DNA of 64,000 nucleotides from Pseudomonas putida (GCA_041071465.1 CP163498.1:1888001-1952000), one strand, 5' to 3'; shown: positions 26,546 through 35,037, counted from the stretch's first letter. A program made the numbers and translations. Notes: generated by a model not told the origin, from the sequence alone.

Positions 26546-26648
26546 GGGCTGCGTTGCAGCCCAATCGCGACGCAAGACCGCCCCCACAGGAGATTGCGGT
26601 TCCTTGTGGGAGCGGCCTTGTGTCGCGATTGGGCCGCAACACGGCCCC
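26546..26648. repeat. REP pair inside the sulfate operon (mixed family A)
   Basis: Inverted units at 26562-26591 and 26601-26631 carry GTGGGAGCGGCC then TTGTGTCGCGATTG, that is the family-A body with the GTGG head typical of family B. The left copy has several mismatches. It lies between sbp and cysT, so it is transcribed and could stabilise the upstream sbp message relative to the permease genes, as REP hairpins do in malE-malF of E. coli. Confidence 0.88.
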
Positions 26649-26663
26649 GCTTTTCCCTGGCGT

Positions 26664-27671
26664 TTACTGTGCCTGATAGATCTGGTCGAACACACCGCCA
26701 TCATTGAAGAATTTGGGCTGTGCAGTTTTCCAGCCACCGAAGTCCTTGTCGATGGTTACCAGGTCCAGTTTCGGGAACTGCTTGCCAAACTCCGCAGCGA
26801 CTTTCTCGTCACGCGGGCGGTAGAAGTTCTCGGCGGCAATCTTCTGCCCAGCCGGGCTGTACAGGTGCTTGAGGTATTCGGTGGCAATCTCGGTATTGCC
26901 TTTCTTCTCGGCGTTCTTGTCCACCACCGCCACAGGCGGCTCGGCCAGGATCGACAGCGACGGCACGACGATGTCGAACTTGTCGGCGCCACCGTCTTCC
27001 TTCAGCGCCAGGAAGGCTTCGTTTTCCCAAGCCAGCAATACGTCGCCCTGGCCGTTGTTGACGAAGGTGATGGTCGAGCCACGGGCGCCGGTATCCAGCA
27101 CCGGTACATGCTTGAACAGCTCCTGTACGTACTCCTTGGCCTTTTCTTCGCTACCGCCGGCTTTCAGGCCATAGGCCCAGGCCGCCAGGAAGTTCCAGCG
27201 CGCACCGCCGGAGGTTTTCGGGTTGGGGGTGATGACCGAGACGTCCTTCTTGATCAGGTCGCCCCAGTCCTTGATGCCTTTCGGGTTGCCCTTGCGCACC
27301 AGGAACACGATGGTCGAGGTGTACGGGGTGCTGGCGTCCGGCAGGCGGGTCTGCCAGTTGTCCGGCAGGGTCTTGCCGAGCTTGGCTACTTCGTCGATGT
27401 CGCCGGCCAGGGCCAGGGTCACCACGTCGGCGCGCAGGCCGTCGATCACCGCACGGGCCTGCTTGCCCGAACCGCCATGGGATTGCTGGATCTTCACCTT
27501 GTCGCCCGGGTGGGCCTGCTGCCAGTGCTTGATGAACTCGGCGTTGTACTGCTGGTACAGCTCGCGGGTCGGGTCGTAGGACACGTTCAGCAGTTCGTAG
27601 TCCTTGGCGATGGCGGAACCGGCAAAAACAGCACTGGCCAGGGCGGCGAGCGCATAACGGCGGATGGACAT
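26664..27671 (-). CDS. Sulfate ABC transporter substrate-binding protein
   Basis: A 335-residue periplasmic protein with a signal peptide ([30 protein letters not shown]). The family-defining segments [63 protein letters not shown] and [13 protein letters not shown] contact the oxyanion in the sulfate/thiosulfate binding family. It could be called sbp or cysP; the ligand preference is not separable by eye. GGGAG lies seven bases before the ATG at 27671. It is second in the operon after oscA. Confidence 0.94.
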   Translation of the reverse strand: MSIRRYALAALASAVFAGSAIAKDYELLNVSYDPTRELYQQYNAEFIKHWQQAHPGDKVKIQQSHGGSGKQARAVIDGLRADVVTLALAGDIDEVAKLGKTLPDNWQTRLPDASTPYTSTIVFLVRKGNPKGIKDWGDLIKKDVSVITPNPKTSGGARWNFLAAWAYGLKAGGSEEKAKEYVQELFKHVPVLDTGARGSTITFVNNGQGDVLLAWENEAFLALKEDGGADKFDIVVPSLSILAEPPVAVVDKNAEKKGNTEIATEYLKHLYSPAGQKIAAENFYRPRDEKVAAEFGKQFPKLDLVTIDKDFGGWKTAQPKFFNDGGVFDQIYQAQ

Positions 27672-27719
27672 GGTGAAGCTCCCGATTGGCATTTTTCTAA
27701 TTTTGGATGTGAGGCGCGA

Positions 27720-27902
27720 TCAGCTGGGCTTGTTGCCCGGCTGTTGCAGGCGGAACTTCTCCTTGCGCTCGATCTGTACGACCTGAGCGTTGTGCACAGT
27801 GATCTCCACCGCACCAAACCGCAGGTCGCGCAAGGCGCTCTGGATTTCACGCAGAATGGTGGCTTCGTCCTGACCGTCGATGCTACGCAGAGATGCACTC
27901 AT
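27720..27902 (-). CDS. oscA: OscA-type small protein (DUF2292)
   Basis: A 60-residue protein (MSASLRSIDGQDEATILREI, ending LQQPGNKPS) with a short amphipathic helix and then the strands FGAVEITVHNAQVVQIERKEK typical of DUF2292. OscA is reported in Pseudomonas as needed for use of organosulfur compounds under chromate or sulfur stress, and it is typically encoded just upstream of sbp, as here. It lacks enzymatic motifs. AAGGAG eight bases upstream fixes the start. It is the first gene of the oscA-sbp-cysTWA operon. Confidence 0.88.
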   Translation of the reverse strand: MSASLRSIDGQDEATILREIQSALRDLRFGAVEITVHNAQVVQIERKEKFRLQQPGNKPS

Positions 27903-27989
27903 GCTCGTTCTCCTTGGAGTGAGGGTGCCGGGCAGAGGTTTGAAGGGGATTTGCGCCTGGCTTGAGGGCAATAGTAGTGAGGCGGAGAT

Positions 27990-28014
27990 ATTCTTAAAAA
28001 TACTGTTTAAGAAT
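27990..28014 (-). promoter_or_regulatory. Perfect palindrome upstream of oscA (candidate CysB site)
   Basis: ATTCTTAAA and its complement TTTAAGAAT are separated by seven bases, 88-112 bp before the oscA start. Reading towards oscA, a possible -10 TACTAT (27971-27976) lies 16 bp past the inner half-site TTTAAG, so a bound regulator would touch the -35 region. The motif is shared with the tonB upstream region at 23441-23461. The size suits a LysR-type activator; CysB is inferred from the genes controlled. Confidence 0.55.
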
Positions 28015-28063
28015 GTTTATATAACCAAATTCAAGAAGAGATTTTGTAGGCGCCAAAATTCCT

Positions 28064-28094
28064 CTGTGGGAGCGGGCACGCCCGCTCCCACAGG
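28064..28094. repeat. Single palindromic REP (family B)
   Basis: CTGTGGGAGCGGGC-ACG-CCCGCTCCCACAG is a near-perfect palindrome with stems of 14 bases, two bases from the stop codon of the RND pump gene. It may act as the mRNA end of that operon. Confidence 0.88.
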
Positions 28095-28096
28095 GT

Positions 28097-31000
28097 TCAG
28101 TGTTGGGTTTTGCTACTGTTTTCAGGCTCGCGGATCTTGTACCAGGCCACATACAGCGCCGGCAGGAACAGCAGCGTCAGCAAGGTCGCCACGATGATCC
28201 CGCCAATCATCGCGTAGGCCATCGGCCCCCAGAACACCTCGCGGGCAATCGGGATCATACCCAGGCTCGCCGCCGCCGCGGTCAGCAGGATTGGCCGGCG
28301 CCGATGGTTAGTGGCCTCCACCACCGCATCCCATTGCGAAAAGCCTTGCGCCACGAATTCATCGATCTGGGTTACCAGAATCACCGAGTTACGGATGATG
28401 ATGCCCGCCAGCGCCAGGATGCCAAGGATCGCCACAAAGCCCATCGGCGTACCCGTGGGCACCAGCGCCAGCACCACGCCAATCAGCCCAAGCGGCGCCA
28501 CGCTGACCACCAGGAACAGCTTCTGCACACTGTGCAGCTGGATCATCAGGAAGGTCGCCATCAGGAACAGCATCAGCGGGATCACCTTGCGGATCGGCCC
28601 TTGCGCCTTGGCGCTCTCCTCCACCGTACCGCCGGTAGCCACTTCGAAGCCCACCGGCAGCTTGCTGGCGAACTCGTCGATCTTGGGCTTCAACTGAGCT
28701 ACCAGATCGGTGGGCTGGATGTCGCCGTTGACCGAGGCCTTGATGGTGATGGTGGGCTTGCGGTCGCGGCGCCAAACCAGCGGCTGCTCCATCTCGTAGC
28801 GCACCGTGGCAAACGACAGCAACGGGATCGAAGTGCCGTTGGGCGTGAGGATCTGCAGGTTCTGCAGGGTATCAGGCGAGCCGCGCTCGCTGTCTTCGGC
28901 ACGGGCGACCACATTGACCAGGTAAATGTTGTCGTTGACCTGGGTGATCTGCACGCCGCTGACGATGCTGTTCATCACATTGGCCACGTCTTCCGACGAT
29001 AACCCCAGCTGGCGTGCCTTGTCCTGGGCGATTTCCACGCGCAGCACCTTACCTGGCTCGTTCCAGTCGTAGATCATCTCGCCGATATGCTCGTTCTGGT
29101 CAAGCAGGGTGGCCAGTTCGATGGCGTGTTTGCGCACCTCGTCGATATTTGCGCCACTGACCCGATACTGGATCGGCCGCCCTACCGGCGGGCCCATTTC
29201 CAGCGACTGTACGTTGGTACCGATGCCAACGAACTCTTCATGCAGGATCTTCTGCAAGCGATCCATCATGGCCTGACGCTCTTCGAAGCCTTTACTGACG
29301 ATCACCAACTGCGCGTAGTAGGGGTTCTGCAACTGTTGGTCGAGGGGCAGGTAGAAACGAATGGCACCTTGGCCGATGTAGGTGCTCCAGTGCACCAGGT
29401 CCGGGTCATCCTTGATCCGCGCCTCGAAGCGGTCGACCACCTTGCGCGTCTCCTCGATCGAGGCGTTCTGCGGCAGGTTGAGGTCGACCAGAATTTCAGG
29501 GCGGTCCGAGGACGGGAAGAACTGGTTCTGGACAAAGCGCTCACAGAAAATGGCCAACGCGAACAACAGCACCGTACCGATGATGGTCAGCCAGCGGTTG
29601 CGCATGCACCACAGCAGGCCACCTTCGAACGCTCGCCCTACTCGCCCGGTCTGCTCCTCGTGTGCCTTGACCTTGCTGCTCAGGATATGCACGCCCAGTA
29701 CCGGAGCGAAGAACACCGCCACCACCCACGACACGATCAACGCCACGGCGATGACCGCGAACAAGGTGTAGGTATATTCGCCCGCCGAGCTGGCATTGAG
29801 CCCAATCGGCACGAAGCCGGCAACGGTCACCAAGGTGCCGGTGAGCATGGGGAATGCGGTAGAGGTATAGGCGAACGTCGCCGCCTGCTCCTTGCTCTCG
29901 CCCATCTCCAGCCGCGTGACCATGACCTCCACGGTGATCATCGCATCATCCACCAGCAGGCCAAGGGCAATGATCAACGCCCCCAGCGAAATCCGCTGCA
30001 TGGTGATGCCGCTGTACTCCATGAACACGAACACCATCGCCAGCACCAACGGAATCGAGCAGGCCACCACCAACCCTGCACGCACACCGAGGCTGATAAA
30101 GCTCACCGCCAATACAATCACCACCGCTTCGAACAGTGCGCTAGTGAAGCCGCCGACTGCCTGCTTCACGACCACCGCCTGGTCTGACACGGTGTGCACA
30201 CCCACCCCGACCGGCAGGTCGGTGATCACGCTGTCCATTTTCTTCTTCAGCGCCGCACCGAATACCTGCATGTTGCCGCCGGCCTTCATGCCGATAGCCA
30301 GGCCGATCGCGGTCTGGCCGTTGAAGCGGAACATGGGCGTGGGCGGGTCGACGTAGCCACGCTCGATATCAGCGATATCGGCCAGGCGGAAGAAGCGGTC
30401 GTTGATCCTCAGGTTGACGGTTTGCAGGTCTTTTTCGGATGCGAACTGCCCGGTGGTGCGCACCGAAATGCGCTCTGGCCCAGCCTCGATCACCCCGGCT
30501 GGCGTTACTGCGTTCTGTGATTGCAAGGCCTGCATGACCTGGCGCTGGTCGATACCCAGCGCTGCCAGTTTGCGGGTCGAGAAGTTCAGGTACAGCACTT
30601 CGTCCTGGGTGCCGACCAGCTCTATCTTGCCGATGTTGGGCACTTCGCGCACTTCGGCGCGGGCTTGTTCAACGTAGTCGCGCAGTTGGCGCAGGGTCAG
30701 GCCGTCAGAGGTAAAGGCGTAGATCGAGCCGAACACGTCACCGAATTCGTCGTTGAAGGCAGGCCCCTGAATACCCTGCGGGAACTGGCCGCGGATGTCC
30801 TGGATTTTCTTGCGCACCTGGTACCAGATTTCCGGGATGTCCTTGGCTTTGGTGGTGTCGCGCAGGTACACGTAGACGGTGGACTCACCCGGACGGGTGT
30901 AGCTTTTGGTGTAATCGAGGGAATCGAGCTCCTCCAGCTTCTTCTCGATGCGGTCGGTGACCTGGTATAGGGTTTCGTCCTGAGTCGCACCCGGCCAGCG

Positions 31001-31159
31001 GGTCTGGATGACCATGGTTTTGATGGTGAATGACGGGTCTTCCTCACGCCCGAGGTTGAAGTACGAAAAAATCCCCATCAGCAGGCCAACGAACATCAGG
31101 TACCAGACGAATGACTGGTGCTTGAGCGCCCATTCGGAGAGGTTGAAGCTTCCTTTCAT
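28097..31159 (-). CDS. RND efflux pump inner-membrane transporter (TriC-like)
   Basis: A 1020-residue resistance-nodulation-division transporter with the expected two sets of membrane helices and large periplasmic loops. The proton-relay aspartates are in ALIIALGLLVDDAMITVEV (TM4) and the family R-R-R-P-I-L loop is in NHRRRPILLTAAAASLGMIPIA. The N-terminus FNLSEWALKHQSFVWYLMFV and the GREEDPSF motif mark the TriC/MexK-like branch rather than the MexB branch. It is the third gene of an operon with two adaptors, joined by ATGA overlaps. TriABC in P. aeruginosa exports triclosan with OpmH; the substrate here is unknown, and no outer-membrane channel gene is adjacent. Confidence 0.9.
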   Translation of the reverse strand: MKGSFNLSEWALKHQSFVWYLMFVGLLMGIFSYFNLGREEDPSFTIKTMVIQTRWPGATQDETLYQVTDRIEKKLEELDSLDYTKSYTRPGESTVYVYLRDTTKAKDIPEIWYQVRKKIQDIRGQFPQGIQGPAFNDEFGDVFGSIYAFTSDGLTLRQLRDYVEQARAEVREVPNIGKIELVGTQDEVLYLNFSTRKLAALGIDQRQVMQALQSQNAVTPAGVIEAGPERISVRTTGQFASEKDLQTVNLRINDRFFRLADIADIERGYVDPPTPMFRFNGQTAIGLAIGMKAGGNMQVFGAALKKKMDSVITDLPVGVGVHTVSDQAVVVKQAVGGFTSALFEAVVIVLAVSFISLGVRAGLVVACSIPLVLAMVFVFMEYSGITMQRISLGALIIALGLLVDDAMITVEVMVTRLEMGESKEQAATFAYTSTAFPMLTGTLVTVAGFVPIGLNASSAGEYTYTLFAVIAVALIVSWVVAVFFAPVLGVHILSSKVKAHEEQTGRVGRAFEGGLLWCMRNRWLTIIGTVLLFALAIFCERFVQNQFFPSSDRPEILVDLNLPQNASIEETRKVVDRFEARIKDDPDLVHWSTYIGQGAIRFYLPLDQQLQNPYYAQLVIVSKGFEERQAMMDRLQKILHEEFVGIGTNVQSLEMGPPVGRPIQYRVSGANIDEVRKHAIELATLLDQNEHIGEMIYDWNEPGKVLRVEIAQDKARQLGLSSEDVANVMNSIVSGVQITQVNDNIYLVNVVARAEDSERGSPDTLQNLQILTPNGTSIPLLSFATVRYEMEQPLVWRRDRKPTITIKASVNGDIQPTDLVAQLKPKIDEFASKLPVGFEVATGGTVEESAKAQGPIRKVIPLMLFLMATFLMIQLHSVQKLFLVVSVAPLGLIGVVLALVPTGTPMGFVAILGILALAGIIIRNSVILVTQIDEFVAQGFSQWDAVVEATNHRRRPILLTAAAASLGMIPIAREVFWGPMAYAMIGGIIVATLLTLLFLPALYVAWYKIREPENSSKTQH

Positions 31160-32223
31160 TGCGCATCCTCGTCGAAGGTGACCTTCTGGCCAGGCTTCAG
31201 GCTGTTCACACCTGCGGTAACCACGCGCTCACCGGGCTGTACGCCCGACGTCAGGACAATGCTGTCGGCGGTGCGGTCGATCAGCGCCACGTCACGGGTT
31301 GCCACGGTCTTCTGCTGTGTATCGATCACCCACACCTGAGTCTTGCCGTCACGCTCCAGCAACGCGCTCGCGGGCAGCTCGCTACGCGGCGTCACTTCCG
31401 AACTCAGGGTCACGCTGATGGCAGTGCCCAAGTGGAACGCCGCCGGCGTGCTGGCCAGGGTCAGGCGGGCGCGCCGGGTACGGGTGGTGGCGTCGGCCTG
31501 GGGCTCCAGCTCGCGTAGGCTGGCCGTGGTATTGATGGTTGGGTCGAGCTGTGAGGCAACGGTAAAGGTCAGGCCTTTGTTCAACTGCTCGGCCAAGCCG
31601 ATCGGCAGGTCGATCACCGCTTCCTTCACGTCCGGCCGGGCCAAGGTCACCACGGATTGCCCGGCGGTAACGGTTTGCCCGGCTTCGGCCTGCCACGCGG
31701 TGATCACGGCGGCGTGGTCGGTGCGCAGGGTGCTGTAGTCGAGCTGGTCACGGGCCTGGCTGAGCGCGGAGCGCGCCTGCTCCAACGCCGCGCTGGTGGT
31801 TTTCAGGTTGGTCTGGGCGATGTCCAGCTGGGCCTGGGCGCCCACGCCACGGTCATACAGCTGTTGCTGGCGACGGGCATCGGCCTGGGCGTTGATCCAC
31901 TGTGCCTGCACCTTGGCCAGGTCGCCTTCGGCGGCACGCAACTGGTTCTGCTGGTCGGTCGGGTCGAGGGTGGCCAGGGTGTCGCCCGGCTTCACCTGGG
32001 CACCGACATCCAGCCAGCGCCGGGCAATGCGCCCGGAAACCCGAAAGCCCAGGGTGCTTTCGAAGCGCGCCTGGATACTGCCGGCGAAGCGGCCCAGCTG
32101 CGATTGCACCTGGGGTTCGACCTTGACCGACAGCACCGGCCGAATCGGCTCGGGTGCCTCGTCCTCGCTACTGCAGCCCACTAGCAGCACGCCGGCTGAC
32201 AGCATCAGCAACAGGCGCTTCAT
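31156..32223 (-). CDS. RND efflux periplasmic adaptor lipoprotein (second adaptor, TriB-like)
   Basis: The 355-residue product has a lipobox (GVLLVGCSSEDE), a split lipoyl/barrel-sandwich domain (SGRIARRWLDVGAQVKPGDTLATLDPTD and AWQAEAGQTVTAGQSVVTLA), and between them a coiled-coil hairpin (residues about 95-165, rich in Q, A and R). A beta-barrel and membrane-proximal domain ending PGQKVTFDEDAQ follow. It differs enough from the adjacent adaptor that the two probably form heteromers, as TriA and TriB do. Stop and start codons overlap with both neighbours. Confidence 0.9.
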   Translation of the reverse strand: MKRLLLMLSAGVLLVGCSSEDEAPEPIRPVLSVKVEPQVQSQLGRFAGSIQARFESTLGFRVSGRIARRWLDVGAQVKPGDTLATLDPTDQQNQLRAAEGDLAKVQAQWINAQADARRQQQLYDRGVGAQAQLDIAQTNLKTTSAALEQARSALSQARDQLDYSTLRTDHAAVITAWQAEAGQTVTAGQSVVTLARPDVKEAVIDLPIGLAEQLNKGLTFTVASQLDPTINTTASLRELEPQADATTRTRRARLTLASTPAAFHLGTAISVTLSSEVTPRSELPASALLERDGKTQVWVIDTQQKTVATRDVALIDRTADSIVLTSGVQPGERVVTAGVNSLKPGQKVTFDEDAQ

Positions 32224-33308
32224 AACTCACCCCCTGGGGCCTTGGCATCGACCTTCTGCACCTGCATGCCGGGGTGCAGCAACTGGCCGCCGTTGACCAC
32301 CACGCTCTCGCCGCCTTTGAGGCCGCTGGCGACCACGATCTTGCCGGTGAGGTAACGGCTGACTTCAACTTTGCGCAGCTCCACCTTGTCGCCCTCGCCC
32401 ACCACCCACACGGCGGGTTCATGCAAGGCCTTGGTCAACGCCGACCACGGCAGTTCGACGCTGGGCCGGCCCTGAGCGTTGGTGGTAGCAGTGACCGGTG
32501 CGCCCAGTTGCATGCCCGGTGGCACGTCTTTCAGGCCAACCTTGACCTGCACCGTGCCGCTTTGCGCCGACACCGTGGGGGTGATTTCGCGCACGAAGCC
32601 ATGGGCCTGGACCTTGGGGTCGTCCAACAGGCTGACGACCACCCCGGCATCGCTGGGCGGCGCGACCAGCAGCGACTCGTAGACGTTGAACACCGCATCG
32701 CGGTCGCCATCGGTAGCCAGGCTGAAGATCGGCATGGTGGCCTGTACCACCTGCCCGACTTCGGCCTGGCGCTGAGTGATTACCCCAGCGGCCTCGGAGA
32801 CCAGTGCGGTATAGCTGAGTTGTTCGTTGGCGTTGGCCAGCTGCGCCTGGGCGGCCTTGAGGGCGCTCTGGTTGCTGCGCAACGCGGCTTCGGCGGAGTC
32901 GTATTCACTCTGGCTGGTGTAGCCCTTGGGCAGCAGTTTCTGCTGGCGCACGAAGGCGGCACTGGTCTGGGTGACCCGCGCTTGCGCGGCGAACACCTCG
33001 GCCTTGGCCGAGTCGACGTTGTTCTGCAAGTCTTTTGGGTCCAGCCGCGCCAGCACCTGGTTGGCCTTGACGTGGTCGCCCACGTCCACGCTGCGCGAAA
33101 TGATCTTGCCGCCTACGCGGAACGAGAGGTCGGTCTGCACCCGCGCCTGCACATCGCCGGTCAGGGTGACCCTGGCAGCGAAATCGGTGGGCTGGACCTG
33201 TTGCACACCCACCCGAGGCAGCGTCTCGGGAACCTCTTCCTTGCTACAACCGGTGAGCATGGACAGCAAGCCCAAGCTTGCCAGCAACAGTGGACGCGTC
33301 ACCCTCAT
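32220..33308 (-). CDS. RND efflux periplasmic adaptor lipoprotein (first adaptor, TriA-like)
   Basis: A 362-residue adaptor with lipobox LSMLTGCSKEEV, lipoyl halves GGKIISRSVDVGDHVKANQVLARLDP and QRQAEVGQVVQATMPIFSLA, a coiled-coil hairpin between them, and a C-terminal region ending LLHPGMQVQKVDAK. The ATG at 33308 has GGAG five bases upstream and is preferred over the one seven codons earlier. It is the first gene of the pump operon; no regulator gene is adjacent. Confidence 0.9.
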   Translation of the reverse strand: MRVTRPLLLASLGLLSMLTGCSKEEVPETLPRVGVQQVQPTDFAARVTLTGDVQARVQTDLSFRVGGKIISRSVDVGDHVKANQVLARLDPKDLQNNVDSAKAEVFAAQARVTQTSAAFVRQQKLLPKGYTSQSEYDSAEAALRSNQSALKAAQAQLANANEQLSYTALVSEAAGVITQRQAEVGQVVQATMPIFSLATDGDRDAVFNVYESLLVAPPSDAGVVVSLLDDPKVQAHGFVREITPTVSAQSGTVQVKVGLKDVPPGMQLGAPVTATTNAQGRPSVELPWSALTKALHEPAVWVVGEGDKVELRKVEVSRYLTGKIVVASGLKGGESVVVNGGQLLHPGMQVQKVDAKAPGGEL

Positions 33309-33420
33309 GCAGGCTCCTAGCTTGCGCACAAATGATTTGTGAGATGCGACTGTCAGCGTAGTTCAGGGTTCGGTAAACATCACTGATGGAGATCACTCAG
33401 GCATTTTCAGCCCCTGCGCG

Positions 33421-33453
33421 GGCCCTTTCGCGGGTGAACCCGCTCCCACAGGG
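33421..33453. repeat. Single REP (family B) upstream of the RAYT gene
   Basis: CCCTTTCGCGGGTGAACCCG with CTCCCACAGGG is one family-B unit, 128 bp before the RAYT start codon. Together with the inverted pair after the gene it brackets the transposase gene. Confidence 0.88.
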
Positions 33454-33580
33454 TGGACTGCCCCCGAAAAGGTCGGTACAGCCACCCACAAGCCCCCTGC
33501 CATATCCAGAAACTATCCAAAGCACTTTCGCGGTTTCACAGCCACTACCTTGGAGAGGTCACTTTTCCAGGAAGAAACCA

Positions 33581-34036
33581 ATGCCTCAGGCTCAATCACA
33601 CCTGCTCCGCCGTGGTCGCTATTCAGAACTCGGCAGGCTGTACCTGCTTACTACTGTTACCCATCAACGCAAGCCACTGTTCCATGACTTTCATCATGCA
33701 AGGCTGGTCATCCACCAACTGCGGCAATCCGAGCATGAGCACGCCTGCCGCTCAATGGCCTGGGTACTGATGCCGGACCATCTGCATTGGCTAATCGAGT
33801 TGAAAGGCACGACGCTGGGTACGTTGATGCGCAGATTCAAATCCAGATCCAGTCTGGTTTTGCATCAGGCGGGGGTTGAGCATGACCCGGTGTGGCAGCC
33901 TGGGTATCAGGACCGAGCATTGAGACGGGAGGGAAGCATGGTTCAGGTCGCCAGAAACATCGTTGCCAACCCCTTGCGTAACGGGCTGGTGAAGAGTGTC
34001 AGAGACTATCCACATTGGGATGCGATATGGCTTTGA
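33581..34036 (+). CDS. REP-associated tyrosine transposase (RAYT), catalytic Tyr replaced by Asn
   Basis: The 151-residue protein is a Y1/HUH-family transposase of the RAYT type. Its HUH motif is in WVLMPDHLHWLIEL (H67-L-H69). Downstream come the family patterns HDPVWQPGYQDRALR and NIVANPLRNGLV. In related proteins (for example E. coli RAYT, YIYINP) the catalytic tyrosine sits four residues before the NP pair; here that position is N126 (AAC at 33956-33958), one base from TAC. Without that tyrosine, DNA cleavage by the standard mechanism is not expected. The ATG at 33581 follows AGGAAG by six bases; the longer open frame upstream only translates REP sequence. It is flanked by family-B REPs. 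Confidence 0.88.
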   Translation: MPQAQSHLLRRGRYSELGRLYLLTTVTHQRKPLFHDFHHARLVIHQLRQSEHEHACRSMAWVLMPDHLHWLIELKGTTLGTLMRRFKSRSSLVLHQAGVEHDPVWQPGYQDRALRREGSMVQVARNIVANPLRNGLVKSVRDYPHWDAIWL

Positions 34037-34049
34037 ATCGGTGGGAGAG

Positions 34050-34140
34050 CCTTCGCGGGTAAACCCGCACCCACAGGTACTGCGCAGGTCTTGAAGACTG
34101 CACATGCCCCTGTGGGAGCGGGTTTACCCGCGAAAGGGCC
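34050..34140. repeat. REP pair (family B), inverted, downstream of the RAYT gene
   Basis: Inverted units at 34052-34077 and 34109-34134 (CCTGTGGGAGCGGGTTTACC and CGCGAA; the left copy has CGCACCC for CGCTCCC). The inner arms partly pair (TACTGCGCAGG against TGCACATG). This lies between the RAYT stop and the spuH stop. Confidence 0.9.
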
Positions 34141-34143
34141 GGG

Positions 34144-35037
34144 TCAGGCCGAAGCCGCAACCTGAGCCGGGCGCTTGACCTGTGGCTGCGAGGCGTTGGC
34201 CGCAGCACCCTCTTCGATCGCCTGCTGAATCGCCTTGCGACGACGCTCTTCGCTCCGGCGGCTGAAGTACCAGACAAAGAAGGTCACCAGCGACACCGAC
34301 AGCAGAATCAGACTGGCCACGGCGTTGATCTCTGGCTTCACGCCCAAGCGCACCGCCGAGAACACTTCCATCGGCAAGGTGGTCGAGCCTGGGCCGGATA
34401 CGAAGCTGGCCAACACCAGGTCATCCAGCGACAGGGCGAACGACATCATGCCGCCCGCCGCCAGCGATGGCGCGATCATCGGGATGGTGATCAGGAAGAA
34501 CACCTTCCACGGCTTGGCACCCAGGTCCATCGCCGCTTCCTCGATCGACAGGTCCAGCTCACGCAGGCGTGCCGACACCACTACCGCCACATACGCCGCA
34601 CAGAACGTGGTGTGGGCAATCCAGATGGTGACGATACCGCGCTCCTGCGGCCAGCCGATCATCTGCGCCATGGCCACGAACAGCAGCAACAGAGACAGAC
34701 CGGTGATCACTTCAGGCATTACCAGCGGCGCGGTAACCAGGCCACCGAACAGCGTGCGGCCCTTGAAGCGGGTGACCCGGGTCAGCACGAAAGCTGCCAG
34801 GGTACCCAGCGCCACCGCCGCCACCGCCGTGTAGCAGGCGATTTCGAGCGAGCGCATCACCGAACCCATCAGCTGGGTGTTGTCGAGCAGGCCGACGTAC
34901 CATTTGATCGACCAGCCGCCCCACACCGTCACCAGCTTGGAGGCGTTGAACGAGTAGATCACCAGGATCAGCATCGGCAGGTAGATGAACAGCAAGCCGA
35001 GCACCAGCATCAGCTTGGAGAAACTGAAGCGTTTCAT
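34144..35037 (-). CDS. spuH: Polyamine ABC transporter permease SpuH (PotI-like)
   Basis: A 297-residue permease with six membrane helices and the PotI/PotC pattern: LPMLILVIYSFNASK, GLVTAPLVMPEVITGLSLLLLFV, and the EAA loop LSIEEAAMDLGAKPWKVFFLITIPMIAPSL. A basic tail of about 35 residues follows the last helix. It is the last gene of the polyamine uptake operon and its ATG overlaps the spuG stop (ATGA). Confidence 0.92.
   Translation of the reverse strand: MKRFSFSKLMLVLGLLFIYLPMLILVIYSFNASKLVTVWGGWSIKWYVGLLDNTQLMGSVMRSLEIACYTAVAAVALGTLAAFVLTRVTRFKGRTLFGGLVTAPLVMPEVITGLSLLLLFVAMAQMIGWPQERGIVTIWIAHTTFCAAYVAVVVSARLRELDLSIEEAAMDLGAKPWKVFFLITIPMIAPSLAAGGMMSFALSLDDLVLASFVSGPGSTTLPMEVFSAVRLGVKPEINAVASLILLSVSLVTFFVWYFSRRSEERRRKAIQQAIEEGAAANASQPQVKRPAQVAASA

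Noticed and set aside
33386..33580. A 65-codon N-terminal extension of the RAYT protein
   Set aside because: The extension translates the family-B REP and Pro-rich noise; the ATG at 33581 has a proper ribosome binding site and gives the usual family length.
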